DNA of 64,000 nucleotides from Planctomycetaceae bacterium (GTDB taxonomy: Bacteria > Planctomycetota > Planctomycetia > Pirellulales > Pirellulaceae), in NCBI GenBank assembly GCA_020638975.1, contig JACKHN010000004.1, forward strand, positions 124,001 through 188,000. The letters are read 5' to 3'. The notes under the pieces were generated by a model, which saw only the letters and a list, made by a program, of their open reading frames with translations, ran no database searches and was not told the DNA's origin. Positions 8,654 through 17,143 of this stretch are shown here, in pieces. The translations under genes were made by a program, and so were the position numbers. Position 1 is the first letter of the stretch. The number at the start of each line of letters is the position of its first letter.

Positions 8654-9136
8654 ACGAACCAACGGATTGGCATTGGCCACGATACTCATCGACTCGCCGA
8701 GGGCGGACCGCTTCGAATTGGCGGCGTCGAGGTAGCTCATGATCGACACGCGGTCGGCCACAGCGATGCCGATGTGTTGTTGCATGCTATCACCGATGCG
8801 ATCCTGGGAGCGGCAGCGATTGGGGATATCGGCGAGTTGTTCCCGAACACCGATGAGGCGAACCGAGGACGCGACTCCGCAGAAATGCTGATGCTGGCTT
8901 ACCGAAAGGTCGTGGAAGCGGGTTACCAAGTCGTCAATCTCGACTGTATCGTGTTCGCACAACGCCCTAAACTCAGCATGTACAAGCAGGCCATTCGTGA
9001 ACGTGTCGCGACGATTTTGGAACTCTCCGCCGACGTTGTTGGCGTGAAGGCAAAGACTGGCGAAGGTGTAGACTCCGTCGGTCGCGAGGAGGCGATCATG
9101 GCACAGTGCGTCGTACTTTTGGAAACTCGAATCTAG
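8651..9136 (+). CDS. ispF: 2-C-methyl-D-erythritol 2,4-cyclodiphosphate synthase with no ATG/GTG/TTG start; ACG proposed
   Basis: IspF makes the cyclic diphosphate of the MEP isoprenoid pathway. The metal ligands D-x-H (in RIGIGHDTHRL) and the later H of HSDADVLLHAI are present, as is TGEGVDSVGREEAI at the end. In-frame homology runs back to RIGIGHDTH, but the frame has a TAA at 8639-8641 and no ATG, GTG or TTG before the conserved region. An AAGGA ribosome site (8640-8644) lies six bases before ACG at 8651, which would give a product of 161 residues beginning TTNQRIGIG, the normal length. Alternatives are ACG at 8654, ATT at 8666, or a base error in a real ATG. The gtg at 8774 would remove the catalytic N terminus. 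cysS follows. Confidence 0.88.
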   Translation, partial: TTNQRIGIGHDTHRLAEGGPLRIGGVEVAHDRHAVGHSDADVLLHAITDAILGAAAIGDIGELFPNTDEANRGRDSAEMLMLAYRKVVEAGYQVVNLDCIVFAQRPKLSMYKQAIRERVATILELSADVVGVKAKTGEGVDSVGREEAIMAQCVVLLETRI

Positions 9137-9198
9137 TGTACGATGGCCCTCCGAGGCCGTTGATGTATTGACGACGGCCTTGGAGGGACGTCGTACAC
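9136..9198. repeat. Long hairpin after ispF
   Basis: GTGTACGATGGCCCTCC on the left pairs with GGAGGGACGTCGTACAC on the right, continuing through GAGGCCGT and ACGGCCTT. The arm begins on the last base of the ispF stop codon. It resembles the hairpin heads of the R2 family but lacks the R2 ends. Confidence 0.65.
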
Positions 9199-9222
9199 AA
9201 CACCCTAACTCAATGGATTGAG

Positions 9223-10836
9223 ATGTCTACTGCAACCGCTCCCAACTCGGAATCGACTCAAGGTCAAAGCTCGATGAGCATTCGCATTTACAACACGCTT
9301 ACGAAGTCAAAAGAGCCTTTTGAACCGATCACGCCTGGCAAGGTCGGCATCTATCTCTGCGGACCGACGGTCTACAAGGAAGCTCACATTGGCCATATGG
9401 TCGGGCCAGTCATTTTTGACACGATCAAGCGATATTTGACTTACAACGGCTTCGATGTGAATTGGGTTGTCAACATCACCGATGTCGATGACAAGCTGAT
9501 CGGCCAGTCGCGTGAACGCGGCATCACCATGTCGCAAGTGGCCACCGAAATGACAATGGATTACTGTGCGAACTTGCTCGCAATGGGCGTCGATCAGATC
9601 ACGAGCATGCCGCGCGCAACGGAGAACATGGTCGAGATCATCCAGTTCATCGAAGGCTTGATCGAAAAGGACTATGCTTACGAATCGAGCGGAGACGTTT
9701 TCTTCGACGTTCAGAAGGATCGGCAGTATGGAAAGCTAAGCAACCGTTCGGCGGACGAGCAGCAAGGCGAAGGTGGCGGAGCTGCCGCGAAGAAGCGTTC
9801 GGCCAGCGACTTTGCCTTGTGGAAATCGGCGAAGGCAGGCGAGCCGGCGTGGGACAGTCCTTGGGGCCAGGGCCGCCCTGGCTGGCATATCGAATGTTCC
9901 GCCATGAGCCGCAGGTTGCTCGGCGAGTCGTTCGACATTCACGGTGGTGGGTTGGACCTGATGTTCCCGCATCACGAGAACGAGATCGCCCAGAGCGAAT
10001 GCTGTCACGGCAAACCTATGGCAAAGTATTGGATGCACAACGGATTGCTTCGCTCAGGCGAAGCTGGCAAAGTCGGCGGGCGCGGCGAACGCGAGTCGGA
10101 TGCGACAGATTCGGTCGAGCAGGCGGCGAGCGGAAAGATGAGTCGCTCGGCGGGAGCCGGCGGGTTGCGCGATCAACTCGCAAAGCACGGTGGCGAGAAG
10201 ATTCGTTTCTTCCTACTGAAGACGCACTATCGCAGTACTGTTGTCTACAGTGAAGCGGCCCTGGATGAAGCCGCCATCGCACTCGATAAGTTTTATGTGT
10301 TCTTCGATCGCTACGAACGAATCACCTCGCGAAGCTACTATCTCGCTGCGGGCGACGATCGCAAGTTGGTACGTCGACGCGAAGAACATGACGACTCGGA
10401 TACGAGTGGATTGCTCGCCGAGGTGAAGGGCTATCGCGATGCGTACTTGGCAAAGATGGACGACGACTTCAACTCCGGAGGCGCCGTCAGCGAACTCTTC
10501 AACTTGCTGGGCAGTTTAAATAAATTTGCGGACCAGCAGAATCTCGAAGAATCGGCGAAACGATCACAATCGGATCTCGACCAGTTTTGTCGCGGTGTCG
10601 AAGTGCTTCGCGAATTGAGCGCGATCTTAGGGCTGTTCCTTAAGCCGGTCGCGAGTTCGGCTGCGGGTGGTAGTGAAGAAACGCTGGACAAGCTCGTTCA
10701 AACCTTCATCCGAATGCGAGCCGACGCCCGTCAAAACAAAGACTTTGCGCTCTCGGATCGAATACGTGACGAATTGACCGCCGCAGGGGTTACGTTGGAA
10801 GACCGCAAAGAAGGCACGACTTGGCGATTGGGCTAA
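9223..10836 (+). CDS. cysS: Cysteinyl-tRNA synthetase
   Basis: The enzyme charges tRNA-Cys. The class I signatures are present: HIGH at residues 55-58 and KMSRS near residue 306, a conservative variant of KMSKS. The zinc site residues are seen in YLCGPTV, GWHIECSAM and MFPHHENEIAQSE. Compared with short bacterial enzymes it carries a glycine/lysine-rich insertion near residue 185 and a charged insertion just before KMSRS. An internal ATG at 9274 (MSIRIYNTL) is the more usual family start, so the first 17 residues may not be made. It lies downstream of ispF. Confidence 0.95.
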   Translation: MSTATAPNSESTQGQSSMSIRIYNTLTKSKEPFEPITPGKVGIYLCGPTVYKEAHIGHMVGPVIFDTIKRYLTYNGFDVNWVVNITDVDDKLIGQSRERGITMSQVATEMTMDYCANLLAMGVDQITSMPRATENMVEIIQFIEGLIEKDYAYESSGDVFFDVQKDRQYGKLSNRSADEQQGEGGGAAAKKRSASDFALWKSAKAGEPAWDSPWGQGRPGWHIECSAMSRRLLGESFDIHGGGLDLMFPHHENEIAQSECCHGKPMAKYWMHNGLLRSGEAGKVGGRGERESDATDSVEQAASGKMSRSAGAGGLRDQLAKHGGEKIRFFLLKTHYRSTVVYSEAALDEAAIALDKFYVFFDRYERITSRSYYLAAGDDRKLVRRREEHDDSDTSGLLAEVKGYRDAYLAKMDDDFNSGGAVSELFNLLGSLNKFADQQNLEESAKRSQSDLDQFCRGVEVLRELSAILGLFLKPVASSAAGGSEETLDKLVQTFIRMRADARQNKDFALSDRIRDELTAAGVTLEDRKEGTTWRLG

Positions 10837-10888
10837 CGCATCGGATTTCTGCCGCTTCGCATCACCACGAATTGCCACAAGGATGGTC

Positions 10889-11395
10889 ATGACAGACGGG
10901 ACGACGATTGGACAGAAGATACTTGGTATCGACCCAGGTCTGAACATCACGGGTTACGGCGTGTTGGAGATCACCGTCCATGGACCCAAGTTGACCGAAG
11001 GTGGCATCATTCGTGGCGGGAAGGATCGGTCGTTGGAAGCCCGGCTGCGTGAACTGTACTCGGGCCTGAACGAAGTTCTCGACGCCTTCGAGCCAGCCGC
11101 GATGGCGATTGAGCAGTTGTACTCTCACTACGAACGTCCCCGAACCGCAATCCTGATGGGGCATGCCCGCGGCGTCTTGTGTTTGGCGGCTTCGCAGCGG
11201 CACATCCCGATCATGCACTATGCATCGACACAAGTGAAACGCATGCTGACAGGAAACGGTCGCGCCCCGAAAAACCAGATGCAGTCGGCGATTTGCCGTG
11301 AACTTGGCCTCGCCGCTCCCCCCGAGCCGCCGGATGTCGCTGATGCTCTAGCCATTGCTTTGTGTCACCATCACCTTGGGAAAAAGGTCGCATAG
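10889..11395 (+). CDS. ruvC: Holliday-junction endonuclease RuvC
   Basis: RuvC resolves Holliday junctions left by recombination. The RNase H-like acidic residues are visible in ILGIDPGLNITGYG, in AIEQLY and in VADALAIALCHHH. Two ATGs stand close together at 10883 and 10889; AAGGA at 10879-10883 overlaps the first and is five bases from the second, so the second is chosen, giving 168 residues. It heads the run ruvC-ruvA-X-Y-ruvB, separated from ruvA by 196 bases containing a hairpin. Confidence 0.95.
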   Translation: MTDGTTIGQKILGIDPGLNITGYGVLEITVHGPKLTEGGIIRGGKDRSLEARLRELYSGLNEVLDAFEPAAMAIEQLYSHYERPRTAILMGHARGVLCLAASQRHIPIMHYASTQVKRMLTGNGRAPKNQMQSAICRELGLAAPPEPPDVADALAIALCHHHLGKKVA

Positions 11396-11451
11396 GGCAA
11401 GGAGCATGTCTTCGATTAGTCAAGCCTCCGTAGTGCCACAGTACGGAAGAT

Positions 11452-11504
11452 GTAGAGTCCGCTATGCGGACCACGCGGAGGTCGGTCCGCACAGCGGACC
11501 CTAC
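11452..11504. repeat. Hairpin between ruvC and ruvA
   Basis: GTAGAGTCCGCTATGCGGACC pairs with GGTCCGCACAGCGGACCCTAC minus small mismatches, with an 11-nt loop. It could attenuate or stabilise the ruv transcript, or be a dispersed palindromic repeat. Confidence 0.65.
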
Positions 11505-11591
11505 TTGCGTTTGAGAATACGACGACCGTGGATGAACGTCATACGATTTTGAAGTCTCGCCCTGATTCTACCCACCACTGAAAGCACTCCC

Positions 11592-12224
11592 TTGATTACG
11601 AAACTAACCGGCAAACTGCTGTCCGTCGAAGATGATTCCGTTACTGTTTCGGTCGAACCGTTCGAATACGAGGTGCTAATTCCGGACTTCAATCGGCGAC
11701 AACTTCAGTCGCAGCTCGGCACGACAGTCAGCTTTCACACGATCCACTACATGGAAGGAAATCCGGCTCACGGTCGCATGACACCGCGGCTGATCGGCTT
11801 TCTTCGCAAGGTAGAACGCGAGTTTTTCGAGATGTTTTGCTCGGTGGATGGGGTTGGCGTGAAGAAAGCCTTGCGGGCCATGGTAAAACCAGTGCAAGAT
11901 GTGGCCGTCTTGATCGAAGAACAAGACTCCAAAGGCCTGTCGACGCTGCCCGGAATCGGAGCGGCGACCTCGGAGCGAATAATTGCCAAGCTGCGCCGCA
12001 AGATGCCGAAGTTCGCGTTGCTCGTGGGACGCGACGAACCGGGCGGAGTTGTTGATGATCAACGCGACGTGGTCGAAGATACGTATCGGGCGCTGTGTGC
12101 ATTAGGCCACAGCGAAGCCGATGCGAAAAAGTTGCTCGATGCAGCCTTGGAATCAAAGAAACGCTTCAAGGACGTAAATGCACTGCTGACGGCAATCTAC
12201 GAACAAAGTCATGGCCGAGATTGA
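11592..12224 (+). CDS. ruvA: Holliday-junction branch migration protein RuvA, TTG start
   Basis: RuvA binds the four-way junction and loads RuvB. The OB-fold N terminus (ITKLTGKLLSVEDDSV) and helix-hairpin-helix motifs (GVGVKKAL near residue 93, LPGIGAATSERII near 118) are present, and the C-terminal UBA-like domain ends in ALCALGHSEADAKKLLDAAL, which contacts RuvB. The start is TTG, fixed by the family N terminus. The stop lies 14 bases inside the next gene, so the two are translationally linked. Confidence 0.95.
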   Translation: MITKLTGKLLSVEDDSVTVSVEPFEYEVLIPDFNRRQLQSQLGTTVSFHTIHYMEGNPAHGRMTPRLIGFLRKVEREFFEMFCSVDGVGVKKALRAMVKPVQDVAVLIEEQDSKGLSTLPGIGAATSERIIAKLRRKMPKFALLVGRDEPGGVVDDQRDVVEDTYRALCALGHSEADAKKLLDAALESKKRFKDVNALLTAIYEQSHGRD

Positions 12225-13323
12225 ATTTATTGAACCGTCGTCGTCTGCAAGGTTTGACGACCCAATCATCGACCAGGAAGCGGTTGCTCCGCATGGGCAA
12301 CCGTGTGACGCTTGCGGGTGTCCGATCGAGGCCGACGACAAGTTCTGTCCGGCGTGCGGCCTTGCTCAAGTCGTCGAAGCTGCGATTGCGACTGAATCGC
12401 ACGAGACCAACCAGAGACACTTTCGCTGCGACAACTGTGGCAGCGAGGTGACCACCGACCCCGATCAACGCAGCTACGTATGCCCCTTCTGCGATTCAAC
12501 CTATGTGGTCGAGTTGCAACAGCGAACCAATCGACAGCGTCCCGAGTTCGTGATCGGGTTTGGAGTGACTCGCGAACAGGCTCTGGAAAAGTTCCGCGAG
12601 TGGATTGCAGCGAACTCATGGTTCCGGCCCGGCGATCTGAAGATGGCGATACTTGCCGATAAGCAACGTGGCGTTTACTTGCCGTTCTGGTCATTCTCCA
12701 TGCTGGCCGAAAGCAGATGGTCGGCCACAATTGGCGAATATTGGTATCGAACCGAAACCTATACAACCCGCGATTCCAAAGGCAACACCGTCACACGTAC
12801 GCGACAAGTGCAAGAAACCGAGTGGTGGCCGCTCTCTGGAAATCACCATCATTACTATGCGGGCTATCTCGTCTCGGGCAGCAAGGGGCTACCGCAGCAA
12901 TTGGCCGAACGGATCAAGCCGTTCAATTTGCCGGCACTGAAACGCTACGAACCGTATTACTTGGCCGGCTGGTTGTCTGAAGAATATTCCATCGAACGCG
13001 AGGCAGCATTACAAATCTGCCAACAGCAGTTCTATCAACGCGAACAAAGCAACGTTGCCGCGTTTCTTCCAGGTAACACGTATCGTGGTCTGGAGGTGTC
13101 GACACGCTTCAGTTCGATTAACTCGGACCTTTGCCTGCTGCCCGTCTACATCTTGAGTTATCGCTATCGTGATAAAGTCTATCGCTTCCTGGTGAACGGC
13201 CAGACCGGAAAGTGTGTCGGTGACAAGCCGCTTTCCTGGAAGCGGATCTCGGCGGCGATTGTGACGGTCGTCGTGATCGTTGCCTTAGTGATTCTGGGAG
13301 TTGCGCTCGCCCAAAATGTCTGA
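12211..13323 (+). CDS. Double zinc-ribbon protein with C-terminal membrane helix (ruv operon member X)
   Basis: The 370-residue product has two zinc ribbons at the N terminus: C32/C35/C46/C49 (CDACG...CPACG) and C73/C76/C91/C94 (CDNCG...CPFCD), the second resembling TFIIB-type ribbons. A middle region (about 110-340) contains WFRPGDLKMA, GVYLPFWSF and PVYILSYRYRDKVYRFLVNGQTGK. One strong transmembrane helix lies at about 347-367, so the ribbons face one side of a membrane-anchored protein. No enzyme motif is visible. It overlaps ruvA by 14 bases and its paralogue Y by 8 bases. Function unknown; its place between ruvA and ruvB is the main clue. Confidence 0.85.
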   Translation: MAEIEFIEPSSSARFDDPIIDQEAVAPHGQPCDACGCPIEADDKFCPACGLAQVVEAAIATESHETNQRHFRCDNCGSEVTTDPDQRSYVCPFCDSTYVVELQQRTNRQRPEFVIGFGVTREQALEKFREWIAANSWFRPGDLKMAILADKQRGVYLPFWSFSMLAESRWSATIGEYWYRTETYTTRDSKGNTVTRTRQVQETEWWPLSGNHHHYYAGYLVSGSKGLPQQLAERIKPFNLPALKRYEPYYLAGWLSEEYSIEREAALQICQQQFYQREQSNVAAFLPGNTYRGLEVSTRFSSINSDLCLLPVYILSYRYRDKVYRFLVNGQTGKCVGDKPLSWKRISAAIVTVVVIVALVILGVALAQNV

Positions 13324-14383
13324 CGTGCTTCAAAAATGTTCGGTTTGCCTCGCGCTCGTCGACGAGGAAGATCTGTTCTGCGCGAACTGCGGCACCGAGG
13401 CTCCTGTACGTGAACAAGCCGCCGCGGGCGAGACACAAACATTCCGTCACAACTTCGAGTGTCAAGGTTGCGGAGCGTCGATGAGCTACGACGCGAGTGC
13501 CCAGACGTTGCGATGTCCCTTTTGCGGCTCAAGCCACCTGGAAAACAAGCCGGATGCGAAATCACTGACTCCTCATCGCGTTGTTCCGTTGAATGTCGAC
13601 CGGGATCGTGCGGTGGCGAATTTGCGAAGCTGGCTTGGGAAAGGATTTTGGCGTCCCGGCGATCTGTCCGAGCGCGCTGCAGTGACAACGATGACAGCGG
13701 TCTATGTTCCCTATTGGGTGTTCACCGCGCAAACGTTCACGTACTGGACGGCCGATTCGAGCCAGACGCCTTTCGGGGCTCGCGGCGATTGGGTGCCGAT
13801 GTCAGGCGAACATCGCAGCAGCTACAGCGGCCTGCTCGTTGGCGCAAGCAGCGTACTTACCCCCAACGAGACGACGGCCTTATGCCCCTTCGATCTTGGG
13901 CGAGCCGTTCCAACGGATCAGGTTGACCTGGAAAACGTGATCGTCGAGCAATTCCGAGTTCAGCGCAAATACGCACGACCGCTAGCCCGTCAGGGACTGG
14001 AGAATCTGGAACGTGTGGCATGCGCACAGTACGTCCCTGGTCGTAATCGAAATTTGAAAGTCAACGTCCGGCTTGAAGGTTTATCGAGCGAACCCATATT
14101 GCTGCCGATTTGGGTGATGGCCTACCGCTATCAGGATCAAGTGTTTCGGTTCTTGATCAACGGGCAGACCGGCAAAGCGACAGGGCAGGCTCCGACCTCG
14201 TGGAAGAAGATCGCAGGGGCGGTCCTCATCGCCATCCTCATTTTGTTGATGCTGCTTGCCTTAATGGGTTTGGGAGGTGCGATTATGAGTGCGGATGCTG
14301 GCAACGGGAAACCGCCATCGTTCGACAACGCGTTCCGAGCCATGCCAGTGTCTGCTATGATGCGCGACGTTGCTTGCTGTTGA
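13316..14383 (+). CDS. Double zinc-ribbon membrane protein, paralogue of the preceding gene (ruv operon member Y)
   Basis: The 355-residue product repeats the plan of its neighbour: ribbons C8/C11/C22/C25 and C49/C52/C67/C70, then the shared landmarks FWRPGDL, AVYVPYWVF, WVMAYRYQDQVFRF and GQTGKATGQAPTSWKKI, and a membrane helix at about 305-327. The region after the helix (about 28 residues) is extra. The ATG at 13316 overlaps the stop of the preceding gene by eight bases. The pair probably arose by tandem duplication and may form a heteromer. ruvB begins 38 bases downstream. Confidence 0.85.
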   Translation: MSDVLQKCSVCLALVDEEDLFCANCGTEAPVREQAAAGETQTFRHNFECQGCGASMSYDASAQTLRCPFCGSSHLENKPDAKSLTPHRVVPLNVDRDRAVANLRSWLGKGFWRPGDLSERAAVTTMTAVYVPYWVFTAQTFTYWTADSSQTPFGARGDWVPMSGEHRSSYSGLLVGASSVLTPNETTALCPFDLGRAVPTDQVDLENVIVEQFRVQRKYARPLARQGLENLERVACAQYVPGRNRNLKVNVRLEGLSSEPILLPIWVMAYRYQDQVFRFLINGQTGKATGQAPTSWKKIAGAVLIAILILLMLLALMGLGGAIMSADAGNGKPPSFDNAFRAMPVSAMMRDVACC

Positions 14384-14421
14384 TCATTTACCTTTCTGAT
14401 GAAGTGGAGCCAACGCTCACG

Positions 14422-15456
14422 ATGCCGCGCGAGACCGTAGTGGGAGGCGTGCCTGAAACGCCGGAAGACGACGACCGTGATCTGCGTCCTCAAACGATGC
14501 GAGACATGGTCGGGCAGCGCGAAGTGCGCGAGCGATTGGGAATCGCGGTCGACGCCGCTCAAAAGCGCGGCGAACCGCTCGGTCACATTTTGTTTGACGG
14601 ACCGCCCGGACTAGGGAAAACGACCTTCGCCCATTGCCTCCCCACCGAAATGGGAGCTACCAAGCAAATGGCCAACGGCGCGGGTCTGAGCGCACCGAAA
14701 GATTTGTTGCCGTATTTGACGAATCTGAGCGAAGGTTCCATCTTGTTCATCGATGAAGTGCATCGAATTCCCCGTTCGGTCGAAGAGTACCTCTACACCG
14801 CGATGGAGGATTTTCGGATCGACATCGTTTTGGGAGACGGCGTTAATGCTCGCACGCTGAACATGCCACTCAAACGGTTTACGCTGATCGGAGCCACGAC
14901 ACGAGCCGGCATGCTATCCGCTCCGCTGCGCGATCGGTTTCAGATTCGCGAGCATCTCGGCTTTTACGATGTGACGGATCTAACCGAGATCGCCAGGCGA
15001 AACGCGAAGAAGCTGAAGGTCCGCTTGGACGACGATGCTGCCAAAATGATCGCCAGTCGCTGCCGCGGCACTCCGCGCGTCGCCAATAACTTGTTGCGAT
15101 GGCTACGTGACTATGCCGACAGCCGCGCGAACGGACATATCTCTACCGAAGTCGCCAACGCCGCGCTCAAGATGGCCGGCGTCGATGAATTGGGACTCGG
15201 TTCTCACGAACGCCAGTATCTCGAGACCCTGATGCGAGTGTTTAGTGGTGGCCCCGCCGGTATCGAAGCCGTTGCCCACACGATGAACGTTGCCGTCGAT
15301 ACGTTGACCGACGATGTCGAACCGTTTCTGCTGCGCAGCGAACTACTCGTTCGGACACCACGCGGTCGCATGGCTACGGCGAAGGCTTATCACCACTTGA
15401 AGAAAACGCCGCCAAAGTCAGCGACCGACGGCGACCAATCGCAGTTGTTCGACTGA
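14422..15456 (+). CDS. ruvB: Holliday-junction DNA helicase RuvB
   Basis: RuvB is the AAA+ motor that drives branch migration with RuvA. Visible are Walker A GPPGLGKTTFA, Walker B ILFIDEVHRI, sensor 1 LIGATTRAG, the arginine finger region APLRDRF and the C-terminal winged helix ending in PRGRMATAKAYHHL. The ATG at 14422 (MPRETVVGG) gives 344 residues, typical for the family; the frame stays open further upstream but that part overlaps gene Y and is not homologous. Confidence 0.95.
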   Translation: MPRETVVGGVPETPEDDDRDLRPQTMRDMVGQREVRERLGIAVDAAQKRGEPLGHILFDGPPGLGKTTFAHCLPTEMGATKQMANGAGLSAPKDLLPYLTNLSEGSILFIDEVHRIPRSVEEYLYTAMEDFRIDIVLGDGVNARTLNMPLKRFTLIGATTRAGMLSAPLRDRFQIREHLGFYDVTDLTEIARRNAKKLKVRLDDDAAKMIASRCRGTPRVANNLLRWLRDYADSRANGHISTEVANAALKMAGVDELGLGSHERQYLETLMRVFSGGPAGIEAVAHTMNVAVDTLTDDVEPFLLRSELLVRTPRGRMATAKAYHHLKKTPPKSATDGDQSQLFD

Positions 15457-15581
15457 ATGCCAAACTCAGATAACAAGCGAGCTGAATGAACTTAATCGGT
15501 GAAGGCGATGGTGAAAGTTCGAGATGTTCCGGTAGGCCAGCGTGTTGAGTTCCCCATCGCGTTTGACACGAAAGAGGTTTA

Positions 15582-15884
15582 TTGGAACCGTTGACCGATA
15601 TTAAGAATCCACGTCTGATTTACTTGAAGGGCCTGCTGTTTCTATTCAGCGGTTGTCTTGCCGCTGGGCTACTTTTGTTTTTCAGTCCATCGCTCAAGGT
15701 GGCGGTGCTGCTGGCGATTTCCGTTTGGTGCTTTTCTCGATTCTACTACTTCGCGTTCTATGTCATCGAACACTATGTCGACGGCAATTATCGTTTTGCT
15801 GGGTTGTTCTCGTTCTTCGGTTACGTAATCCGGCAGCGTTTCGGGTGGAAGCGACCACCTACAGACGACTCGCCTCCCGAATGA
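15582..15884 (+). CDS. Small two-helix membrane protein, unknown function
   Basis: The 100-residue product starts at TTG with AAAGAGG seven bases upstream. Two hydrophobic helices (about 15-33 and 37-58) are followed by an aromatic stretch (FAFYVIEHYVDGNYRFAGLFSFFGYVIRQ, described here by its ends FAFYVIEH and FFGYVIRQ) and a charged tail. It has the look of a small helper membrane protein of planctomycetes; I do not recognise a family. Confidence 0.65.
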   Translation: MEPLTDIKNPRLIYLKGLLFLFSGCLAAGLLLFFSPSLKVAVLLAISVWCFSRFYYFAFYVIEHYVDGNYRFAGLFSFFGYVIRQRFGWKRPPTDDSPPE

Positions 15885-16159
15885 GCTCAGGCCGCCCCCG
15901 AAGGCTGAAGCGACGAACGATGGCATTGCTATCACGACACGGTGGGGCATTTCACTTCGTTTACAACGACCAGAGTAAGATTGAAGTCTCTTCAAAGTCG
16001 GTGATTCTCAGTCACTCGGCAAGCGGCCTTCTCGGATTCACACGACGCGGATACGATTCGCGGCCCAATCCCTTCGCTTCAGATCATCTTCTCGCGTACC
16101 TCGACGAGTACACCGTCATGATGTCGCCCGACTGCGTAAGGTGGTCAACTGCCCAACTT

Positions 16160-17074
16160 ATGCGAGTATTATCCTGTGCCGCACTGTGCGTGATCGCCAA
16201 TGGGTGTGTCAGTGCGCCGTATCGCTACGGTTCGAGCATCGCGTACTACAAGTCCGAGCCATTGGCGAACGTCACGAAGACGCAGATCGAGCGAGGCCAG
16301 CCGCGACCGTTCGTTGACGGCGTCGGCTGGGTAGTTGGAATCCCTAGCAAAATTGTGCTGTGGAATCGGCATATCGATAATCACAATATCTCGCCGGAAA
16401 CCGAAGAGGCGATTGCGGCATACCTTGCGTCGAACGACTTGACGACGGTTAAAGTCCGACTGAATCAATACGCGCCCGGCGACGAGTGGCAGCGACTGGT
16501 GGCCAACGATGCAGTTGGCTGGGGATGGCGTTATACGCTTGGCGCTACGCTTTGGTTAGGCGAAACGGTATTCCCAGGGCGAGTGATTGGCGGCGATCAC
16601 TACAACCCGTTCACGAATACCATCAGCATCTTTTCCGATGTCCCCGCCGTGGCGATCCACGAGGGAGGTCACGCCAAAGACTTTGCCCGGCGTTACTACA
16701 AGGGAACCTATGCCGCTGGATATCTTTTGCCGGTGACTCCTCTTTGGTACGAAGCCGTGGCCACCAACGACGCACTCAGCTACCTGCGCGCCGAAGGAAC
16801 CCTCGAAGACGAACAGGCCGCTGATCGCGTCTTGTATCCTGCCTATGGCACCTATCTCGGCGACTCGCTCTCGACGGTCGTGCCCGCAGTTGGAACACCA
16901 CTGTACGTAGCCGGAGTGCTTGGTGGCCACTTGGTGGGTCAAATCCAGGCGCGGAGGATTTCTGATCAAAGGCCTGACACGCTTCAACACACGATTTTCG
17001 AGGAGTCAACGACAATCACGGTTGCCGAAGCCGATAGTGAATCGGATACCGGCACAAGGTTGATTCGATGGTGA
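16160..17074 (+). CDS. Lipoprotein with an HEGGH zinc-protease-like motif
   Basis: The start chosen gives MRVLSCAALCVIANGCVSAPY, a lipoprotein signal with lipobox cysteine C17; the frame is open further upstream but that part looks non-coding. The sequence VPAVAIHEGGHAKDFARRYY (about residues 162-181) has the HExxH pattern of zincin metallopeptidases. YEAVATNDALSYL and EDEQAADRVLYPAYG follow, where a third ligand could lie. A hydrophobic stretch near the end (VVPAVGTPLYVAGVLGGHLV) may be a membrane contact. The protein is probably anchored to a membrane and faces the periplasm. Substrate unknown; it could also be a non-catalytic relative. Confidence 0.7.
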   Translation: MRVLSCAALCVIANGCVSAPYRYGSSIAYYKSEPLANVTKTQIERGQPRPFVDGVGWVVGIPSKIVLWNRHIDNHNISPETEEAIAAYLASNDLTTVKVRLNQYAPGDEWQRLVANDAVGWGWRYTLGATLWLGETVFPGRVIGGDHYNPFTNTISIFSDVPAVAIHEGGHAKDFARRYYKGTYAAGYLLPVTPLWYEAVATNDALSYLRAEGTLEDEQAADRVLYPAYGTYLGDSLSTVVPAVGTPLYVAGVLGGHLVGQIQARRISDQRPDTLQHTIFEESTTITVAEADSESDTGTRLIRW

Positions 17075-17143
17075 AATGCAAGTTCGTGGGAACAAAGCAT
17101 CTGTTCCGCCGAGTTCCACCGGCGACCAACCGCAAAGAACACG

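Noticed and set aside
14110..14421. Open frame upstream of and continuous with ruvB
   Set aside because: It overlaps the zinc-ribbon gene Y in another frame and has no RuvB homology; the family N terminus starts at 14422.
15653..16159. Open frame continuous with the HEGGH lipoprotein gene
   Set aside because: Its first part is a shadow of the small membrane protein gene in another frame, and the lipoprotein signal begins cleanly at 16160.
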